64,000 nucleotides of DNA from positions 2,222,001 to 2,286,000 of the forward strand of contig NZ_CP162488.1 of the NCBI RefSeq assembly GCF_041242975.1. The letters run 5' to 3'. This DNA is from Xanthomonas sp. DAR 35659. GTDB taxonomy: Bacteria > Pseudomonadota > Gammaproteobacteria > Xanthomonadales > Xanthomonadaceae. Position numbers and translations under genes: made by a program. A model generated the notes under the pieces. That model did no database searches, was not told where the DNA came from, and saw only the letters and a program-made list of their open reading frames with translations. Position 1 is the first letter of the stretch; every line of letters begins with the position of its first letter. Positions 29,609 to 38,349 of the stretch are shown here, piece by piece.

Positions 29609-29658
29609 GTCAGGCCCGCTGTGCGGGCCTGACCCAACGTTTGCGGCGCAAACGTTGG
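29609..29658. terminator. two back-to-back hairpins after the glutamate dehydrogenase gene
   Basis: GTCAGGCCCGC/GCGGGCCTGAC (29609-29633, 11-bp stem, 3-base loop) is followed at once by CCAACGTTTG/CAAACGTTGG (29634-29658, 10-bp stem, 5-base loop). Neither has a T-tract. Further right in this 386-base gene-free gap are CCCCCC..GGGGGG near 29702-29721 and copies of the G-rich dispersed repeat. Confidence 0.6.
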
Positions 29659-29771
29659 CGCCGCACGGCGGCCTTGCCTATCCCCCGCGGCTTCGCCGCG
29701 CCCCCCTTAACAGAAGGGGGGCTTTGCTCCAGTAAGGACTGTGGCGGTGGGTTAGGGCAGGTGTGGCGGCA

Positions 29772-29867
29772 GGGATTGGAGAGTCGGAATTGGGGATTCG
29801 CCAAGCGGCGACGCTCTTTCGCTACGGCGCAACAGGCGGCTTTTACAATCCCCAATCCCGAATCCGG
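29772..29867. repeat. dispersed G-rich repeat, inverted pair upstream of nadK
   Basis: Arm 29772-29800 (GGGATTGGAGAGTCGG...) and reverse arm about 29846-29867 (CAATCCCCAATCCCGAATCC), spaced about 45 bases. Confidence 0.75.
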
Positions 29868-29940
29868 CCTTTCGTGGATGCGCAAGACGCGGCTTACGGC
29901 TCTCTCCGTCCCGTCTCCGCCACGACAGCTCGCTTCTACC

Positions 29941-29955
29941 ATTCCCGAATCCCGG
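29941..29955. repeat. dispersed repeat, short reverse arm before nadK
   Basis: ATTCCCGAATCCCGG followed by CTTTT, the same ending as in the metH-internal copy at 14313. It lies 33 bases before the nadK start. Confidence 0.65.
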
Positions 29956-29987
29956 CTTTTCATGATCGGCCGGGTATGATCGGGGCC

Positions 29988-30773
29988 ATGAATGCTCCCG
30001 CGCTGCCTTCCGCTCCCCGTATCTGTTTTCTTGCCAGCACCGCGCCGCCCGCGATGCAGGCGCGCGATCAGTTGATCGCGCGCTACGGCGACCATGCGCC
30101 TGACGATGCCGACGTGCTGTGCGCGCTCGGCGGTGACGGCTTCATGCTGCAGACCCTGCATCGCCACGGCAGCCTGGGCAAGCCGGTGTTCGGCATGAAG
30201 CTGGGCACCGTCGGCTTCCTGATGAACCAGTTCCGCGACGACGACCTGGTCGCGCGCCTTGCCCTGGCCGAACCGGCCAAGCTGCGGCCGTTGGAGATGC
30301 TGGCGCAGACCGAGTCCGGCACCAGCACCGGCTCGCTGGCCTACAACGAAGTCTCGCTGCTGCGGCAGACCCGCCAGGCCGCGCACGTCAGCATCGACCT
30401 CAACGGGCAGACCCGGGTCGACGAACTGATCTGCGACGGGGTGATGGTGGCCACGCCGGCCGGCAGCACCGCCTACAACTCCTCCGCGCACGGACCGATC
30501 CTGCCGCTGGGCTCGCACACGCTGGCGCTGACCCCGATCGCCCCGTACCGGCCGCGGCGCTGGCGCGGCGCGATCCTCAAGGCCGACACCGAAGTGCGCC
30601 TGCGCGTGCTCGACCACTACAAGCGCCCGGTGAGCGTCACCGCCGACTCGCACGAGACCCGCGACGTGGTCGAGGTCACCATCCGCGAATCGCGCGACCG
30701 CCTGGTCACCCTGCTGTTCGATCCGGAACACAATCTGGAGGAGCGGATCTTGAGCGAGCAATTTATGGTTTGA
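29988..30773 (+). CDS. nadK: NAD kinase
   Basis: A 261-residue enzyme making NADP from NAD and ATP. Hallmarks are the GGDG motif in [17 protein letters not shown] (about 43), the NE motif in [11 protein letters not shown] (about 115), and [25 protein letters not shown] (given here in parts: [10 protein letters not shown] at about 153). Short relative to E. coli but typical of Xanthomonas. ATG 29988 (MNAPALPS) is preferred; an in-frame ATG at 29976 would add MIGA. Flanked on both sides by dispersed repeats. Confidence 0.94.
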   Translation: MNAPALPSAPRICFLASTAPPAMQARDQLIARYGDHAPDDADVLCALGGDGFMLQTLHRHGSLGKPVFGMKLGTVGFLMNQFRDDDLVARLALAEPAKLRPLEMLAQTESGTSTGSLAYNEVSLLRQTRQAAHVSIDLNGQTRVDELICDGVMVATPAGSTAYNSSAHGPILPLGSHTLALTPIAPYRPRRWRGAILKADTEVRLRVLDHYKRPVSVTADSHETRDVVEVTIRESRDRLVTLLFDPEHNLEERILSEQFMV

Positions 30774-30778
30774 GGGCT

Positions 30779-30897
30779 GGGAATGGGGAATCGGGAATGG
30801 GGAATCGCAACAGCGGTTTCCGTGTTCCTGATTTTTCCCGTATCACATCCGCGCCGGTAAACCGCTTCTCCCCATTCCCCATTCCCGACTCCCCATT
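30779..30897. repeat. dispersed G-rich repeat, complete inverted-pair element
   Basis: Arm 30779-30807 (GGGAATGGGGAATCGGGAAT...) and reverse arm 30870-30897 enclose 62 bases; the element fills nearly all of the gap between nadK and the 5'-nucleotidase gene. This is the clearest copy and the best guide to the full unit of about 119 bp. Confidence 0.9.
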
Positions 30898-30908
30898 CAC
30901 AGCCCCCA

Positions 30909-31874
30909 ATGTCCGACAACACCCCCCGCCTGCTCACCGTCGCCATCACCTCGCGCGCCCTGTTCGATCTGGAGGAGGGGCATGCGTTGTTCGAGCAGCA
31001 GGGTGTGGAGGCGTACAGCGCGTATCAGCGCGAGCGCGAGGACGATGTGCTGGCGCCGGGGGTGGCGTTCCCCGTGGTGCGCAAGCTGCTGGCGTTGAAC
31101 CAGGGCACGCCGCCGGAGACACCGCCGGTGGAGGTGATCCTGCTGTCGCGCAATTCCGCCGACACCGGCCTGCGCATCTTCAATTCGATCCAGCACTACG
31201 GGCTGGGTATCGTCCGCGCCACCTTCACCTCCGGCGAGCCGACCTGGCCGTACGTCAAGCCGTTCGGCACCGACCTGTTCCTGTCCGCCAATCCTGAATC
31301 GGTGCGGCGCGCGCTGAGCCACGGCATCGCCGCGGCGACGATCCTGCCCAAGCCGCCGGGCGAGCGCGCGCAGGAAGCCGCCGCCGCGGCCGGGACGATC
31401 GCTTCGGAACGGTTGTCCACGCAGTTGCGCATCGCCTTCGATGGCGACGCGGTGATCTTCGGCGACGAGGGCGAGCGCTTCTCGCGCGAGCAGGGCGTGG
31501 AGGCGTTCGGTCGCTACGAGCGCGAGAACGCGCGCGAGCCGCTGACCGGCGGGCCGTTCCGCAATTTCCTGTCGGCGCTGCATGCGCTGCAGGCCGCGTT
31601 CCCGGCCGGCGAGGCCTCGCCGATCCGCACCGCGCTGGTCACCGCGCGCTCGGCGCCGGCGCACGAGCGGGTGATCCGCACCCTGCGCGAATGGGGCGTG
31701 CGCCTGGACGAGGCGCTGTTCCTCGGCGGCCGCCACAAGGGGCCGTTCCTGCAGGCCTTCGGCGCCGACATCTTCTTCGACGATTCGCAGCACAACATCG
31801 ACAGCGCCGCGCGCGAGCGCGTGGCCGCCGGGCACGTGCCGCACGGCGTGGCCAACCTCATCGCCAAGCCGTGA
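30909..31874 (+). CDS. 5'-nucleotidase (NT5C1-like, PF06189 type)
   Basis: A 321-residue soluble protein of the cytosolic 5'-nucleotidase group, which removes phosphate from nucleoside monophosphates. Visible are the N-terminal AITSRALFDLEEGH, a domain with VILLSRNSADTGLRIFNSI, RIAFDGDAVIFGDEGE (HAD-like aspartate motif) and ALVTARSAPAHERVIRTLR, then GADIFFDDSQHNI near the end. The stop overlaps the GTG start of the next gene by four bases (GTGA), so the two are coupled. Confidence 0.87.
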   Translation: MSDNTPRLLTVAITSRALFDLEEGHALFEQQGVEAYSAYQREREDDVLAPGVAFPVVRKLLALNQGTPPETPPVEVILLSRNSADTGLRIFNSIQHYGLGIVRATFTSGEPTWPYVKPFGTDLFLSANPESVRRALSHGIAAATILPKPPGERAQEAAAAAGTIASERLSTQLRIAFDGDAVIFGDEGERFSREQGVEAFGRYERENAREPLTGGPFRNFLSALHALQAAFPAGEASPIRTALVTARSAPAHERVIRTLREWGVRLDEALFLGGRHKGPFLQAFGADIFFDDSQHNIDSAARERVAAGHVPHGVANLIAKP

Positions 31875-32680
31875 ACCCGGCGCCGGGCGGCCGCTGGGCG
31901 ACGCTGCGCCAGTTGCTGCGGGCACAGGGCGCGCAGACGCAGGCGCTGCGCCCCGGCCGCCCCTACGTGGAGCGCGGCTGGCGCTACACCAGCCTGCAGT
32001 TCAAGGGCGAGGTGACGCAGAGCCGGATGCTCACCTGGTGGCCGCATGTGCTGGAGGTGGGCTACACCCGCAGCATGCTCGGCGCGCTGCTGCTGCGTCC
32101 GGACCCGCGCCACATCGGCATCGTCGGCCTCGGCGGCGGCTCGCAGGCCAAGTTCTGCTACCGGCACCTGCCGCAGGCGCGGATCGAGGCGATCGAGGCC
32201 GATGCCGACGTGCTGGCGCTGCGCGATGCCTTCCACATCCCGGCCGACGATGCGCGCTTCCAGGCCGTGCACGGCGACGGCGCGCGCCTGCTGCCGCAAC
32301 GCCGTGGCCGTTACGACCTGCTGTTGCTCGATGCCTACGATGCCGACGGCATCCCGGCGGCGCTGCTCAGCCGCGGCTTCTACGAGGATTGCCACGCGGC
32401 GCTGGCGCCGGGCGGGGTGCTGGCGGTGAACCTGTACGACACCGACACCCGTCGCCATCTGGCGCATCTGCGCGCGCTGTTCGACGGCCGCGTGCTGCGC
32501 CTGGACGAACCGGAGATGGACAACCACGTTGCATTCGCCTGGACCGGCGCGCTGCCGGCGCTGGATGCGCGTGCCGCATTGGCGCGCCTACCATGGTCGG
32601 CACGCTGGCAACTGCGTGTACCGTTCCGGCGGGTGCAGCAGGCGATGACGGCCGCAGCGGCGCGGCAGGCGCGACCGTAG
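31871..32680 (+). CDS. spermidine synthase-like methyltransferase-fold protein
   Basis: A 269-residue protein of the polyamine aminopropyltransferase-like group. The Rossmann motif I is GIVGLGGGSQAKFCYRH (about 77), with an acidic residue ending strand 2 (IEAIEADADVL), then GDGARLLPQ and LLLLDAYDADGIP. The N-terminal tetramerisation domain of true spermidine synthases is shortened, so substrate is uncertain. GTG 31871 is chosen because it overlaps the previous stop. The 267 bases after it (to 32947) show nothing recognisable. Confidence 0.8.
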   Translation: MNPAPGGRWATLRQLLRAQGAQTQALRPGRPYVERGWRYTSLQFKGEVTQSRMLTWWPHVLEVGYTRSMLGALLLRPDPRHIGIVGLGGGSQAKFCYRHLPQARIEAIEADADVLALRDAFHIPADDARFQAVHGDGARLLPQRRGRYDLLLLDAYDADGIPAALLSRGFYEDCHAALAPGGVLAVNLYDTDTRRHLAHLRALFDGRVLRLDEPEMDNHVAFAWTGALPALDARAALARLPWSARWQLRVPFRRVQQAMTAAAARQARP

Positions 32681-32947
32681 GTGGGCGGCACCCAATCGCG
32701 CCGTTCCTGCCTTGGCAGCCAATCGTGAGTGCGGATGCCCTTGTGCGGCGCCATGCCGCGCTTGGGGTGGCTACCTCGCTTGCCCGCTGTACGGAGTGCG
32801 ATGGCTTGGCGCAATCCAGGTGCGTAGCACTGCCGCTGTGCCGACATTGGCCGAAACGCGCAACGCCGCCAACCGTCGCATGCGAGCACGCAACGCCGCG
32901 CCGCGATCCTGCAAACTCCAGGCTCCGCATGCACGCCGTTCGCACCG

Positions 32948-33946
32948 ATGAGTCCGCACGCTGATTCGCCTCTCCAGCCCGCCACGGTCCTCTGGCGCAC
33001 CACCGTCCCAGGCACGGCCGCGCAGCGGTTGTGGGTGGACGACCGAACCGGGCGCGTCTTGGTATCGGATGGATGGGGCGTCGGTTTCGGCGCGCTGCGG
33101 CTGCGCGCGCTCGACATGGCGACGGGCGCTGAAGTGGCCGCGGTCGCGCTCGGCAACCAGGCACGGGCTGTGGCGCGCGATGGCGAGGACGGCGTGCTGG
33201 TCGCGACCGACACCAGGCTGTTCCGGCTCGATGCCGACACGCTCGAGGTGCTACAAAAGTGGACGACCCGCATTCCCCGATACAGCGATCAGCTGTTGCT
33301 TGCAGGCGGCCACGTGCATGCGATCAATGCCAGCGCGGCGCATCTGAGCGCCATGCGCCTGCCTGAGGGAAGCGTGCGCCGACGCGTGCTGGAAGAGGAT
33401 CTGCAGATTCACCCGACCCTGGACGGGAACATCCTGGCGGTCGCTGCCACGGGCAGCGTCTGGTTGGCGCAACCGGGTTTGGATCGCCCGCCGCAACGCA
33501 TCGCGCGGACCCAGCCGGTCTGCCATTCGACGATGGACGGAACGGGTCGCCTCTGGCTGTCGCTTGGGCGCGGGCGGGTGCGCGAAGGCAACAGGGTGTC
33601 CTGGGCGGCGCCGACCCCCAACGCCGGATGCATGGACCCGCCGTACAACACATTCACCGCGTTCGATCTCGGTATGGACTTCTGGCAGATGGCCAGTACC
33701 CAGGACGGCAACGTGGTCTCGGTCGCCGCGGCGACGATGACACGTGGCGAAGCGCCTCGCTACGTCCAGGCGAGCGTCGCCTCGTTTCGTACCCATGATC
33801 GCCATCGGCTTAGTTGGGTGCAGGCGCCTGAGGACTTCGAGATCGTGTCGATGTACCCGCAGGCAGGCCGGGCGTTCGCCACGCGCTGCCTGTGGCAAAA
33901 GGAGGGAGATGCGGAAGTCTCCGAGCTTGTCTGCCTGCGGCTTTAG
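32948..33946 (+). CDS. unrecognised protein, probable beta-propeller
   Basis: A 332-residue protein I do not recognise. It contains recurring short strand pairs of the WD/PQQ/SMP-30 type: RVLVSDGWGVGFGALRLRALD, GEDGVLVATDTRLFRLDADTLEVL (given only in part: VLVATDTRLFRLDA), GNILAVAATGSVWLAQPG, DGTGRLWLSLGRGRV, which suggests a single propeller. No signal peptide or membrane segment is seen, so it looks cytosolic. No family cysteines or catalytic motif. It stands between two loosely spaced gaps, is less G/C-biased at third positions than its neighbours by eye, and may be an accessory gene. Confidence 0.65.
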   Translation: MSPHADSPLQPATVLWRTTVPGTAAQRLWVDDRTGRVLVSDGWGVGFGALRLRALDMATGAEVAAVALGNQARAVARDGEDGVLVATDTRLFRLDADTLEVLQKWTTRIPRYSDQLLLAGGHVHAINASAAHLSAMRLPEGSVRRRVLEEDLQIHPTLDGNILAVAATGSVWLAQPGLDRPPQRIARTQPVCHSTMDGTGRLWLSLGRGRVREGNRVSWAAPTPNAGCMDPPYNTFTAFDLGMDFWQMASTQDGNVVSVAAATMTRGEAPRYVQASVASFRTHDRHRLSWVQAPEDFEIVSMYPQAGRAFATRCLWQKEGDAEVSELVCLRL

Positions 33947-34027
33947 GCGCTTGCGGCGCCTGCTGCGTCATGCCGTTCCCGCTCGACGCAGGGCGCCGTG
34001 GCGCTGCGCGCCTTGCCGAGGCTGCGC

Positions 34028-34564
34028 CTACAGCGGCAGCAGGATGTTGCTGAGCTTCCAGCGCAGGCCGTCGCGGGTGAACACGCAGGGGATCGCGGTG
34101 CCGTCGGCGGTGTGGATCGTGGCGACGAAGCGCGAGGTGGATTCGAAGCGATGTTCGGCCTGGCGCAGCGGTTGCGGCGGGCGCGGCGCGGCATAGGTGT
34201 CGCCGCCCACGGTGTCGCCGCGGGCGCGCTTCCATAGCGCATCGCCCTGCAGCAGCGCGCCGATGCCGGCCGGGGTGACCATCGCGTCCACGCCGATGCC
34301 GCTGACGCTGCCGGCCAGCGACAGCAGCGCGCCGCCGAACAGGCCGGATTGCAGATCCGGACCGGCGCGGCGCACCAGCGCATCGTCGACCTGCGCCTTC
34401 AGGTTCACGCGCAGGGTGGGGAAGTCGACGTAGCGTTCCAGCGCCGCCGCGTCGCGCTGTTCCAGCGCCTGGCTGATCCCGCGTATCGCCAGGTACGGCC
34501 CGGCGACGACGTAGCCGCCGACCGCGAGCAGGGCGAGGAACAGCAATGCCAGCCATTTCTTCAT
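34028..34564 (-). CDS. DUF2939 family membrane-anchored protein
   Basis: A 178-residue protein: membrane segment at about 4-22 (WLALLFLALLAVGGYVVAG), then the family pattern GPYLAIRGISQALEQRDAAA, LERYVDFPTLRVNLKAQVDD, and a C-terminal RFVATIHTADG..CVFTRDGLRWKLSNILL. Probably anchored in the inner membrane with the rest in the periplasm. DUF2939 proteins are uncharacterised. Single gene. Confidence 0.82.
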   Translation of the reverse strand: MKKWLALLFLALLAVGGYVVAGPYLAIRGISQALEQRDAAALERYVDFPTLRVNLKAQVDDALVRRAGPDLQSGLFGGALLSLAGSVSGIGVDAMVTPAGIGALLQGDALWKRARGDTVGGDTYAAPRPPQPLRQAEHRFESTSRFVATIHTADGTAIPCVFTRDGLRWKLSNILLPL

Positions 34565-34593
34565 GGGATGCCTCGGTACGAAACCAGCTTTTT

Positions 34594-34659
34594 GTAGGAG
34601 CGGCTTCAGCCGCGACAGAACCTGCGACGGAGACCTGTCGCGGCTGAAGCCGCTCCTAC
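34594..34659. repeat. REP-like long inverted repeat, copy 1
   Basis: Perfect 25-bp arms: GTAGGAGCGGCTTCAGCCGC.. (34594-34618) and its reverse complement (34635-34659), with a 16-base loop. Lies in the 110-base gap between the DUF2939 and DUF2461 genes. The arm motif GGAGCGGCTTCAGCCGCGA is like REP sequences of Pseudomonas and Xanthomonadaceae. Confidence 0.92.
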
Positions 34660-34675
34660 AGGGAGCGCGGTCATC

Positions 34676-35362
34676 TCAGAATTCCAGGTCCAGCGCCGCG
34701 CACAGGTAATCCACGAACGGGCCCAGCGTCTGCAGGTCCGCCGCCACCAGCGCGCGCAGCTTGGGCCCGGTCATGGTGGCGTCGTCGAGCTGGCGCCAGA
34801 ACACCCAGTTCTTGTGCTTGAGGTCGTCGATGAACTCGAACTCGGCGGGGAAGCCGCGCGGCGGCCGAACCAGCACCTCGCTGGCCTCGAAGTCGAAGCG
34901 GCGGCGCAGCTTCGGCGCGTGCGCGGCGGCTTTCCAACTGCCCGGGTTGTCGAAGATGAACTGGCGCACCTTGCGTTGCGTGTCCGGTTCCGGATGCCAC
35001 AGGCCGGCGCCGACGAAGCTCTCGCCCGGTTGCAGGTGGATGTAGAACGAGGGCGCAGGCACCTGCTTGCGTCGCTCATGGAACAGGCGCGCGCCCTGCC
35101 AGGTCTTGTACGGCGACTTGTCGTTGGAAAAGCGCGCGTCGCGATGGATGCGGAACAGCGACCCGCCAACGCCGCGCGGATCGGCGCGGAAATGCTCGCT
35201 GACCTGGGCCAGGTCCGGCTGCAGGTCGGTGATCAGGCGCAGGAACGGCTGGCGCACGTGCTCCTCGTACTTGTGCCGGTTGTCGTTGAACCAGGCCTTG
35301 TCGTTGTGCCGCGCCAGGGCACGCAGGAACTTGAAGCTGGCGTCGCTGAAATAGCTGGTCAT
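34676..35362 (-). CDS. DUF2461 (TIGR02453) family protein
   Basis: A 228-residue soluble protein starting MTSYFSDASFKFLRALARHN. Conserved features: NDKAWFNDNRHKYEEHVRQPF, the FRIHRDARFSNDKSPYKTW block (cut: RIHRDARFSNDKSPYKT), FYIHLQPGESFVGAGLW. The family is widespread and of unknown function. The start overlaps the stop of sbcB by four bases (ATGA, 35359-35362), so it is coupled to exonuclease I. Confidence 0.87.
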   Translation of the reverse strand: MTSYFSDASFKFLRALARHNDKAWFNDNRHKYEEHVRQPFLRLITDLQPDLAQVSEHFRADPRGVGGSLFRIHRDARFSNDKSPYKTWQGARLFHERRKQVPAPSFYIHLQPGESFVGAGLWHPEPDTQRKVRQFIFDNPGSWKAAAHAPKLRRRFDFEASEVLVRPPRGFPAEFEFIDDLKHKNWVFWRQLDDATMTGPKLRALVAADLQTLGPFVDYLCAALDLEF

Positions 35363-36798
35363 AGGGTGCGTTGCAGGTCTTGGGCCCAGGCGGCGAGCTG
35401 GTCGAGCAGAACCTGCTTGGTAGCATCGTCGGGGTGAGCCAGGCGTAAATCGGCCAGTTGCGCGTAGTAGCCGTCGAAGGTCAGTTCGGACAGGCCGTTA
35501 TCGTCGACCAGGCGCCGCCGCCGGTAGTCGTCCCAGCGTTGCTGCTCGACGATCGACAAGGTCTGCGGCCAGTTGCGCGCGCGGTAGCGGAACAGCAGTT
35601 CGGGCAGGCGTGGATCGCGGAAGCCCTGTTCCAGCGGCGCCAACTGCGCCGGCGGGGTGGCGCGGACCTGCGCCATCGCACGCTTGTCGGCATCGGCCAG
35701 GAAGCCGTCGTACAGCGACGCATCCGCATCGGCGGGCATCGCCGCACGCTCGTTGCCGAACACGCGGCGCACCTTCTCGGCCAGTTCCGGCCCGGCCTCG
35801 CGCAGGCGCGCGGCCTTGGCCTGGATCTGCGCCGGATCGATGCCCAGGCGGGCGAAGTCGGGGGCGCGCAGGTGCGACCAGGCGACCAGCGCCGGCGCCT
35901 TGTTCAGATGCACTTCCTTCAGCGGAATACGCTGTTCGCCATCGGGCAGGTCGGCCTGCGGCGTGTACAGGCGGTCGGCGATCTGGTCCGGGGTGCAGCG
36001 CAGCAGCGGCTCCACGTCCCCCTCCAGGTCGAACACCAGCACCCGGCTGTCGATGCGCGGATGCCGCGCCAGCGGCAGCACCGGCGCCGCGCACAGGCGC
36101 GCGGCCGGATAGCGCATCGACACGTGCAGCACAGGCTGCATCGCCACCACGTCGAGCAGGCCGCCACAGAAGCGCTTGTCGCGCAGCTTCAGCGCGTACT
36201 CCCACAGCCGCGGCTGGCGCTCGCGGAAGTGGCGGGCCATGCCGATGGTGGCGTAGACGTCGGACAGGGCTTCATGCGCGTCGCCGTCGCGCACGCCGTT
36301 GGCCAGCGCCAGTTGCTCCAGCTTGAACGAGGTGGCGCCGTCCTCGCGCCGCGGCCAGACGATGCCGTCCGGGCGCAGCGCGTGCATCAGCCGCAGCATG
36401 TCCAGCAGGTCCCAGCGCGAATTGCCGTTGCGCCACTCGCGTTCGTAGGGATCGTGGAAATTGCGGAACAGGCCGTGGCGCACGAACTCGTCGTCGAAGC
36501 GCAGCGAGTTGTAGCCCAGCGTGCAGGTCTGCGGCCGCGCCATCTGCTCGGCGATGCGCGCGAATGCATCGGCCTCGTTGACGCCGTCGCGCAGCGCCTG
36601 TTGCGGGGCGATGCCGGTGATCAGCGTGGCGATCGGCGAGGGCAGCAGGTCGTCGGCCGGTCGCACGAAGAAGCTGATCGGCTCTTCGATCACGTTCAGC
36701 TGCGCATCGGTGCGCACCGCCGCGAATTGGGCGATGCGCGTGCGCCGCGGATCGGCGCCGAAGGTTTCCAGGTCGTAGAAGAGGAAGCTGTCGGGCAT
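35359..36798 (-). CDS. sbcB: exodeoxyribonuclease I
   Basis: A 479-residue 3'-5' single-strand DNA exonuclease used in repair and recombination. The DnaQ-like exonuclease domain begins at once with FLFYDLETFGADP (metal-binding Asp and Glu), followed by LGYNSLRFDDEFVRHGLFRN and DAHEALSDVYATIGMARHF, where the His-Asp of the third motif lies. A central SH3-like domain and C-terminal helical region complete the family length. The DUF2461 gene overlaps its end. Upstream lies a REP-like repeat and then kmo. Confidence 0.95.
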   Translation of the reverse strand: MPDSFLFYDLETFGADPRRTRIAQFAAVRTDAQLNVIEEPISFFVRPADDLLPSPIATLITGIAPQQALRDGVNEADAFARIAEQMARPQTCTLGYNSLRFDDEFVRHGLFRNFHDPYEREWRNGNSRWDLLDMLRLMHALRPDGIVWPRREDGATSFKLEQLALANGVRDGDAHEALSDVYATIGMARHFRERQPRLWEYALKLRDKRFCGGLLDVVAMQPVLHVSMRYPAARLCAAPVLPLARHPRIDSRVLVFDLEGDVEPLLRCTPDQIADRLYTPQADLPDGEQRIPLKEVHLNKAPALVAWSHLRAPDFARLGIDPAQIQAKAARLREAGPELAEKVRRVFGNERAAMPADADASLYDGFLADADKRAMAQVRATPPAQLAPLEQGFRDPRLPELLFRYRARNWPQTLSIVEQQRWDDYRRRRLVDDNGLSELTFDGYYAQLADLRLAHPDDATKQVLLDQLAAWAQDLQRTL

Positions 36799-36838
36799 GG
36801 GAATCGATTGGTGCGGGCAAGGCAGGCGAGGCGCGTGT

Positions 36839-36903
36839 GTAGGAGCGGCTTCAGCCGCGACGGGCGTTACCAGGCATGCTGTCGCGGCTGAAGCCGCTCC
36901 TAC
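36839..36903. repeat. REP-like long inverted repeat, copy 2
   Basis: Perfect 23-bp arms 36839-36861 and 36881-36903, with a 19-base loop; arms identical to the first 23 bases of copy 1 (34594). It sits between sbcB and the end of kmo, 34 bases from the kmo stop, and may shield its transcript end. Confidence 0.92.
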
Positions 36904-36936
36904 GAAGGATCGAGCGCCCGGGTAGGGTACGCCGGT

Positions 36937-38301
36937 TCAATGCGCGCCCTCCAGCGGCGCCAGCCGCGCGTGCACGATCCGCTCCAGCCAGGCCCAGTCG
37001 ATCCGCGACAGGTCGCTGTGGCCCTGCGTGGCCTGCACCAGGATGTCGCGCTGGATCTCGCTGCGCTGCAGGGCCAGCGCGTACGGCGTGCGCAGGAAGG
37101 TGACCATCGTGTAGTGCGGCACGAAGCGGGTCGGGTAGCGCGTCTGCAGCGCCTGTTCCAGGTCGCGCTGCAGCAGGAAGCCGGCATCGCCGACGCGGTC
37201 GCGCATCTCGATGTAGTTCTCCAGCGCCATCTGCTGGATCGCGCTGGCACTGGGTTTGCGCTCGGCCTCGAACGCGGCATAGGCGCGCGCCAGGTCCGGT
37301 TCGCGCTGCAGGTGCGCGGCCAGCGCCACGCAATCCTCGAATGCGCAGTTCATGCCCTGGCCGTGGAACGGCACCATCGCGTGCGCGGCGTCGCCGAGCA
37401 GCACCGCGCGCCCGCCCAGGTGCCAGCGCTGCAGCCGCAGCGTGCCGAGCAGGCCCGGCGGATGCTGTTCCCAGTGCTCGGCCAACTGCGGCATCAGCGG
37501 CAGCGCATCGGCGAAATCGCGCGCGAACAGGGCCAGCGCCTCCTCGCCGTTGCGGGTGCTGGCGAAGCTCGGCTCGCCGGTGTTGGGCAGGAACAGGGTG
37601 ACGGTGAAGGTGCCTTCGTCGTTGGGCAGGGCGATGCACATGTAGTGCCCGCGCGGCCAGATGTGCAGCGCGTTGGCCTCGATGCGGAAGCTGCCGTCGG
37701 CGTTGGGCGGGATCTCCAGTTCCTTGTACGAATGGTCCAGGAACTCGGTGTGCTCGGCCATCGGCGCCTTGCGCTGCATCGCCGCGCGCAGCGCAGAGCC
37801 CGCGCCGTCGGCGCCGATCATGCTGTGGAAGCGGATGTCGTGCGGCTGGTCGTCGCGGTCGTCGATGAAGCGCGCGTAGCCGGCATCGAAGTCCACCGTG
37901 TGCAGGCGGCGGTAGAAGTGGATCCGCGCGCCGGCCTGTTCGGCCAGTTCCAGCAAGGTGATGTTGAGATCGTTGCGGTGCACCGACCAGATCACCTCGC
38001 TGTCGTCGCGGCCGTAGCGCTGCAGTTGCTGGCGGCCATCGGCGAAGTGCACCATGCGCCCGCGCATCATCACCGCCTTGGCCATCACCGCGGCGTCGGC
38101 GCCGGCCTGGCGCAGCGCGTGCAGGCCGCGTTCGGCCAGGGCCAGGTTGATCGAGCGGCCGCGCTCGTAGTCCTGGATGCGCGGGTCGCCGCGGCGCTCG
38201 TAGACGGTGACGCGCCAGCCCTGGCGCGAGAGCAGGATGGCGAGCAGGGAGCCGGCCAGGCCGGCGCCGATCAGGGTGATGCTGCGGGGGGAGGCGCTCA
38301 A
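36937..38301 (-). CDS. kmo: kynurenine 3-monooxygenase
   Basis: A 454-residue FAD and NADPH-dependent hydroxylase turning L-kynurenine into 3-hydroxykynurenine on the way to quinolinate and NAD. FAD motif GAGLAGSLLAILLSRQG at about 12, GRSINLALAERGLHAL at about 48, DG motif in MIGADGAGSALR (about 162), and the second FAD motif VLLGDAAHAMVPFHGQGMN (part: LLGDAAHAMVPF) at about 300. Full length. It is the last gene of the operon, 48 bases after kynU. Confidence 0.95.
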   Translation of the reverse strand: MSASPRSITLIGAGLAGSLLAILLSRQGWRVTVYERRGDPRIQDYERGRSINLALAERGLHALRQAGADAAVMAKAVMMRGRMVHFADGRQQLQRYGRDDSEVIWSVHRNDLNITLLELAEQAGARIHFYRRLHTVDFDAGYARFIDDRDDQPHDIRFHSMIGADGAGSALRAAMQRKAPMAEHTEFLDHSYKELEIPPNADGSFRIEANALHIWPRGHYMCIALPNDEGTFTVTLFLPNTGEPSFASTRNGEEALALFARDFADALPLMPQLAEHWEQHPPGLLGTLRLQRWHLGGRAVLLGDAAHAMVPFHGQGMNCAFEDCVALAAHLQREPDLARAYAAFEAERKPSASAIQQMALENYIEMRDRVGDAGFLLQRDLEQALQTRYPTRFVPHYTMVTFLRTPYALALQRSEIQRDILVQATQGHSDLSRIDWAWLERIVHARLAPLEGAH

Positions 38302-38349
38302 GGAGAAATCCGGCAGGACGCGCGGCCGTGGCCGCGCAGGAGGGGCGGC

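Noticed and set aside
24322..29637. 1771-codon open frame opposite the glutamate dehydrogenase gene
   Set aside because: Composition is that of a GC-rich antisense frame (His/Arg/Gln/Val-rich, no domains) and the plus-strand gene is clearly real.
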